This document shows positions 61,099 through 64,000 of a stretch of DNA of 64,000 bases, one piece after another. A model generated the notes under the pieces. It searched no databases. It was not told the origin of the DNA and worked only from the letters and a program-made list of their open reading frames with translations. The DNA comes from Neobacillus sp. PS2-9 (lineage in GTDB: Bacteria > Bacillota > Bacilli > Bacillales > Cytobacillaceae), in NCBI RefSeq assembly GCF_030915525.1, contig NZ_CP133269.1:397001-461000 (forward strand), written 5' to 3'. The position numbers were made by a program, and so were the translations under genes. Positions within the stretch are counted from its first letter, which is position 1. The number at the start of each line of letters is the position of its first letter.

Positions 61099-61099
61099 A

Positions 61100-61475
61100 T
61101 CCTTGCTTAACAATTATGGCAGTCACCATCTTGAGTTCATCTTTAAAGCATAAATCAAAATAACAGTCAGTAGTCGACATTCTTTTTGGTGATTTCAAAG
61201 CAAGAAACCAATGTTTACTAATACTTACCCTTCTATTAACCAATCGTTTGATTAATATCGGAAAAGAGCGAATGTTTTAGAATGAAGTCGGTTGAAGAGA
61301 AAAGACTTGGATTTTGTGGAAGTGTAGGGAATTTCGTGGATAGATCATCGACATTCTTTTTATATAATTTTGGTCAGTAATATGTACAGGGAGCGATTCA
61401 TGGTACTTTTAATTAAACGTTTAGTTGGTAAAGCAGATAATAAAAATAGAAGAAATTTGTAGGTTTATAGAAAAT
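61100..61475. repeat. Long interspersed repeat, copy 7
   Basis: CACCATCTTGAGTTCATCTT, AGTCGACATTCTTTTTGGTG, CTATTAACCAATCGTTTGAT, ATCATCGACATTCTTTTTAT, TTAATTAAACGTTTAGTTGG. It directly follows a REP-like element, as copy 3 directly precedes one. Confidence 0.75.
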
Positions 61476-61564
61476 TAACGAGGTTAGGGGTTCGTAAAAT
61501 GGGCTTCAAGCTGTGGGATTGATAAAGTTGCAGCTTAATATTGTTGTGGTGGTTGTTTCTGTTA

Positions 61565-61795
61565 AATAAACGTCGTAATCACCACCTTGGGATCAATTTA
61601 ATTAATGGAAAGATTAAAACAACAGTCAGTAGTAGACATTATTTTTGACGATTTCAAAGCAAGAAACCAATGTTTACTAGGACTTACCTTTCTATTAACC
61701 AAACGTTTGATTAGTATCGAAAAAGAGCGAATGTAATAGGAATAAGTCGATTGAAGAGAAGAAACAATGATTTTGTGAAAGGGTGGGGTAACGGG
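61565..61795. repeat. Long interspersed repeat, copy 8 (first half)
   Basis: Carries CACCACCTTGGGATCAATTT, AGTAGACATTATTTTTGACG, CTATTAACCAAACGTTTGAT, and GTCGATTGAAGAGAAGAAAC. It stops before the second half. It follows a stray GCAGCTTAATATTGTTGTGG piece of the small-gene leader at about 61530. Confidence 0.7.
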
Positions 61796-61973
61796 ATATT
61801 GGTAGCCTACCTTAAAATAACCTAACTAAAGAACTCCTGCTTATCAATTACACCTATTTCAATATAAATAGATTGCTGAAATTAACTAACTATAAATTTA
61901 AAATCTTATTAAAGCAATGAAGGGATTATCCCATTATATTTAAGTGTTAAGAGAGTAACTGCATCTAAGGTCC

Positions 61974-62025
61974 TAAAAAAGGGTCAGCCCTCGCTACTTT
62001 ACTGCAGCGGTGAACTGAACCCTTG
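61974..62025 (-). terminator. Terminator of the second LCP gene
   Basis: On the minus strand GGGTTCAG and CTGACCC enclose an inner CGCT/AGCG pairing and are followed by seven T. Confidence 0.75.
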
Positions 62026-62031
62026 TTTTTA

Positions 62032-62961
62032 TTATTTATTTTCTATCTCTAATTGTTTCTTCAAAACACTCTGTACTCGCTGTTTTTCCTCTGTAGATAC
62101 AATTCCATAATAAATTTTATTGATTTTAGTTCCTTGTTCCTTTATTTCCATTTGCTGAATGTCGTTTGCTACGTCTTTATAATTCTTTTGAATGTCTAGC
62201 ATCTGTTCGAAAGTAAGATTCGTTTTTACATTGCTACCAAGTGCTTTGAATATGTTTGAGTAATTAGTTAAGCTAGATAAGCTCGCGCCTTCCTTAATAA
62301 CGCCTTGAATAATTTGGCGCTGTCTCATTTGTCGGCCGAAGTCTCCTCTTGGATCTTCATGTCTCATTCTTGAGTAGCTTAATGCTTTCGAACCATTTAA
62401 AGTTATCGCACCTTTAGGGAATTCATATCCACCCTCAGTAAATTGTAAATCATTTTGTACGGATACTCCGCCAACCGCATCAACAATATCTTTAAAGCCT
62501 TCCATATTAATTTGTACATAATAGTCAATCGGGATATCAAGGAAGTTTTCAACAGTATCCATGGCCATTGGAACGCCTCCGAAGGCATACGCATGGTTAA
62601 TTTTATCCTCTTTCCCTTTTCCCACAATCTCTGTTCTAGTATCACGTGGAATACTTAGCATCTTAACAGAATGATTGTTCGGATTAACAGTTAACACAAT
62701 AATCGAGTCTGACCGACCACGATCACCTTTGCGTTCATCCACTCCTAACATTAATACAGAGAAAGGATCCTTCTTCGATAACTCAACAGGCCCCTGACGT
62801 TTTTCCGATTGTTTACGCTCAATTGGTTGGTGCATAGTTTCTACCGCATTTTTAAGAGAATGATAGACAGAATAAGTGTAAATTCCAACACCGATAAAGA
62901 GAATTAGTAAGATAATTCCCGTTACTTTAAGCCATTTTCTCTTCTTTTTTTCAGTTTTCAT
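62032..62961 (-). CDS. LytR-CpsA-Psr (LCP) family glycopolymer ligase, copy 2
   Basis: 309 residues, the same length as copy 1 at 13455, and matching it over nearly the whole protein, including LMLGVDERKGDRGRSDSIIV, MLSIPRDTR, KINHAYAFGG and SRMRHEDPRGDFGRQMRQRQ. Differences cluster in the TM helix, in 55-65, 175-190 and near the C-terminus. One TM anchor and an extracellular ligase domain. Both copies are solitary minus-strand units with their own terminators, so they probably serve different polymers or conditions. Confidence 0.93.
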   Translation of the reverse strand: MKTEKKKRKWLKVTGIILLILFIGVGIYTYSVYHSLKNAVETMHQPIERKQSEKRQGPVELSKKDPFSVLMLGVDERKGDRGRSDSIIVLTVNPNNHSVKMLSIPRDTRTEIVGKGKEDKINHAYAFGGVPMAMDTVENFLDIPIDYYVQINMEGFKDIVDAVGGVSVQNDLQFTEGGYEFPKGAITLNGSKALSYSRMRHEDPRGDFGRQMRQRQIIQGVIKEGASLSSLTNYSNIFKALGSNVKTNLTFEQMLDIQKNYKDVANDIQQMEIKEQGTKINKIYYGIVSTEEKQRVQSVLKKQLEIENK

Positions 62962-63294
62962 CCTTTAAATCCTCCAAGATGTATATTAATCTATCAATAA
63001 TATATGGTCCGAAAGTATTTTACAATTTTTTCAAATTAGTACTTTGATATTATAAACCTTTATTACTGTAATAGGTATTATTAAAAATATCCATTTTTTG
63101 TTACGTTGATAATTTAACTATTTTACTTGGAAACTTTTATTAATGAGCTCACATAATTAGGGGATGCTATTCGAACAACAGGCTCCGGGTAGATAATTAA
63201 AGGACAACCATCCCCATAGGATCTCTAAACAATTAGTACCTTTTTCCGACACAATAAAGGGATACAAAGTTTTAAAAGTTTAGGGGGATTTTTG

Positions 63295-64000
63295 TTGAAT
63301 AGATGGATCGAATGTATGGGGGCTTTGATTATACTAGTAATATTAACTTCATGCTCCCATTCATCTCAGAAGACAGGTAAAGATGATGTTAATCCGAATA
63401 TGTCATCGACGGAGAAAGAGATTGCCAGACAAGCGGTTTCCTATGTGAAAGCCATACAAAGCAAAGACTATCAAAAGGCATATGAAATGGTATCAGACGT
63501 ATATAAAGAAGCTGGTGTCACTATAGATGACTTTACATCGGACATAGATCAATCAACTCTTAATCTCGAAGGTTATAAGATAAGCGTTATAGGAGTGAGA
63601 GATCGGTTACCTAGAGAAACATCAAAAACGAATAAAGAGGAGAAATATTATCTCGTGTCTTTATTTTTTGATTCAAAGGGAGAAACACGAGAGGAGTATT
63701 CTCCTTATGAAAAGTCGGATGTCAAATGGGCTGGTGAGAAGATTTGGTTTCATAAGGAAAAAGGAGGATGGAAATTCTTCGCTATGGATAATCAAGAAGG
63801 TGTCACATGGAAGCCGGATGCCTATGAGGCTGCTCTTGCTTATGTCCAAGCTTTAAAGGATCAGGATGCAGAAGCGATTTCGGCAAGCTATTCTAATTTT
63901 TATAAGCAGCAGGGAGAAACGCTTGAAGATATCGGTGATCAGTTTGCGCAATCTGAAGGAAACATGGTCTCTTATACGATTAAAGAGATTACTGATGATT
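63295..64000 (+). CDS. Lipoprotein with repeated NTF2-like/DUF domains (3' end outside window)
   Basis: TTG 63295 with AGGGGGA upstream opens a frame that runs to the right edge. It starts MNRWIECMGALIILVILTSC, a lipoprotein signal with lipobox ILTSC. About 60 residues after it, AVSYVKAIQSKDYQKAYEMVSD begins a domain. After about 130 more residues AALAYVQALKDQDAEAISASYS begins a second similar one, so the protein looks like tandem copies of an extracytoplasmic SnoaL/NTF2-like domain. Surface-exposed, function unknown. Confidence 0.75.
   Translation, partial: MNRWIECMGALIILVILTSCSHSSQKTGKDDVNPNMSSTEKEIARQAVSYVKAIQSKDYQKAYEMVSDVYKEAGVTIDDFTSDIDQSTLNLEGYKISVIGVRDRLPRETSKTNKEEKYYLVSLFFDSKGETREEYSPYEKSDVKWAGEKIWFHKEKGGWKFFAMDNQEGVTWKPDAYEAALAYVQALKDQDAEAISASYSNFYKQQGETLEDIGDQFAQSEGNMVSYTIKEITDD

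Noticed and set aside
1..64000. tRNA or rRNA genes
   Set aside because: I saw no tRNA cloverleaf with TTCGANNC and CCA-type ends and no rRNA conserved blocks. A tRNAscan run would be decisive.

Overview
The window looks like a chromosomal segment from a low-GC, spore-forming Bacillaceae bacterium (Bacillus/Neobacillus-like). The reasons are the AT-rich sequence, strong AGGAGG ribosome binding sites, frequent TTG/GTG starts, a TagGH teichoic-acid exporter, YwqCDE-type tyrosine kinase modules, an EpsC/N/L/M-like set and a ComK-family protein. No rRNA, tRNA, prophage or CRISPR array was seen. All calls were made by reading the sequence, with no database search.

Layout. (1) 1-13.2 kb, cell-envelope glycopolymer genes: a methyltransferase with a long coiled coil (cut by the left edge), a two-domain glycosyltransferase, an alpha/beta-hydrolase-like protein and an asparagine-synthetase-like protein on the minus strand, then tagG-tagH, an anchored beta-helix protein and a lipoprotein. 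(2) 13.2-18.4 kb: an LCP ligase, two copies of a conserved terminator-ended leader, three CBO0543-type membrane proteins, and a HIT-family gene broken by one missing base. (3) 18.6-35.5 kb, a complete exopolysaccharide locus: chain-length regulator and kinase, PHP phosphatase, a structured leader with terminator (EAR candidate), a bacillosamine-type sugar pathway and priming transferase, glycosyltransferases, acyl/acetyltransferases, Wzy-like polymerase, TupA-type ATP-grasp protein, MurJ/MVF-like flippase and a nucleotide-sugar dehydrogenase. (4) 36-63 kb, an accessory region saturated with repeats. It also holds yifB plus a REP-associated transposase, an oxidoreductase, a c-di-GMP-I riboswitch over a 41-residue membrane protein, an frl-like amino-sugar operon, a ComK/XRE/sigma-factor group, a deacetylase lipoprotein, a small group of nuclease-like genes, a sensor kinase, a second LCP ligase and a lipoprotein cut by the right edge.

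How it fits together: regions 1-3 export and attach surface polymers. TagGH flips a wall polymer, the two LCP proteins probably ligate polymers to peptidoglycan, and the eps locus builds, polymerises and flips an aminosugar/uronic-acid-containing polysaccharide under kinase/phosphatase control.

The most unusual material is in region 4. A 48-49 residue basic peptide gene is present in four copies, one of them chimeric. Two stems, one over the Shine-Dalgarno and one over the gene's 3' end, show covarying changes between copies. A separate repeat unit of about 300-390 bp occurs about eight times, carrying CG-centred palindromes related to TTAATCAAACGTTTGATTAA. REP-like palindromes sit exactly at or inside the 3' ends of several genes, including the transposase gene that may mobilise them.
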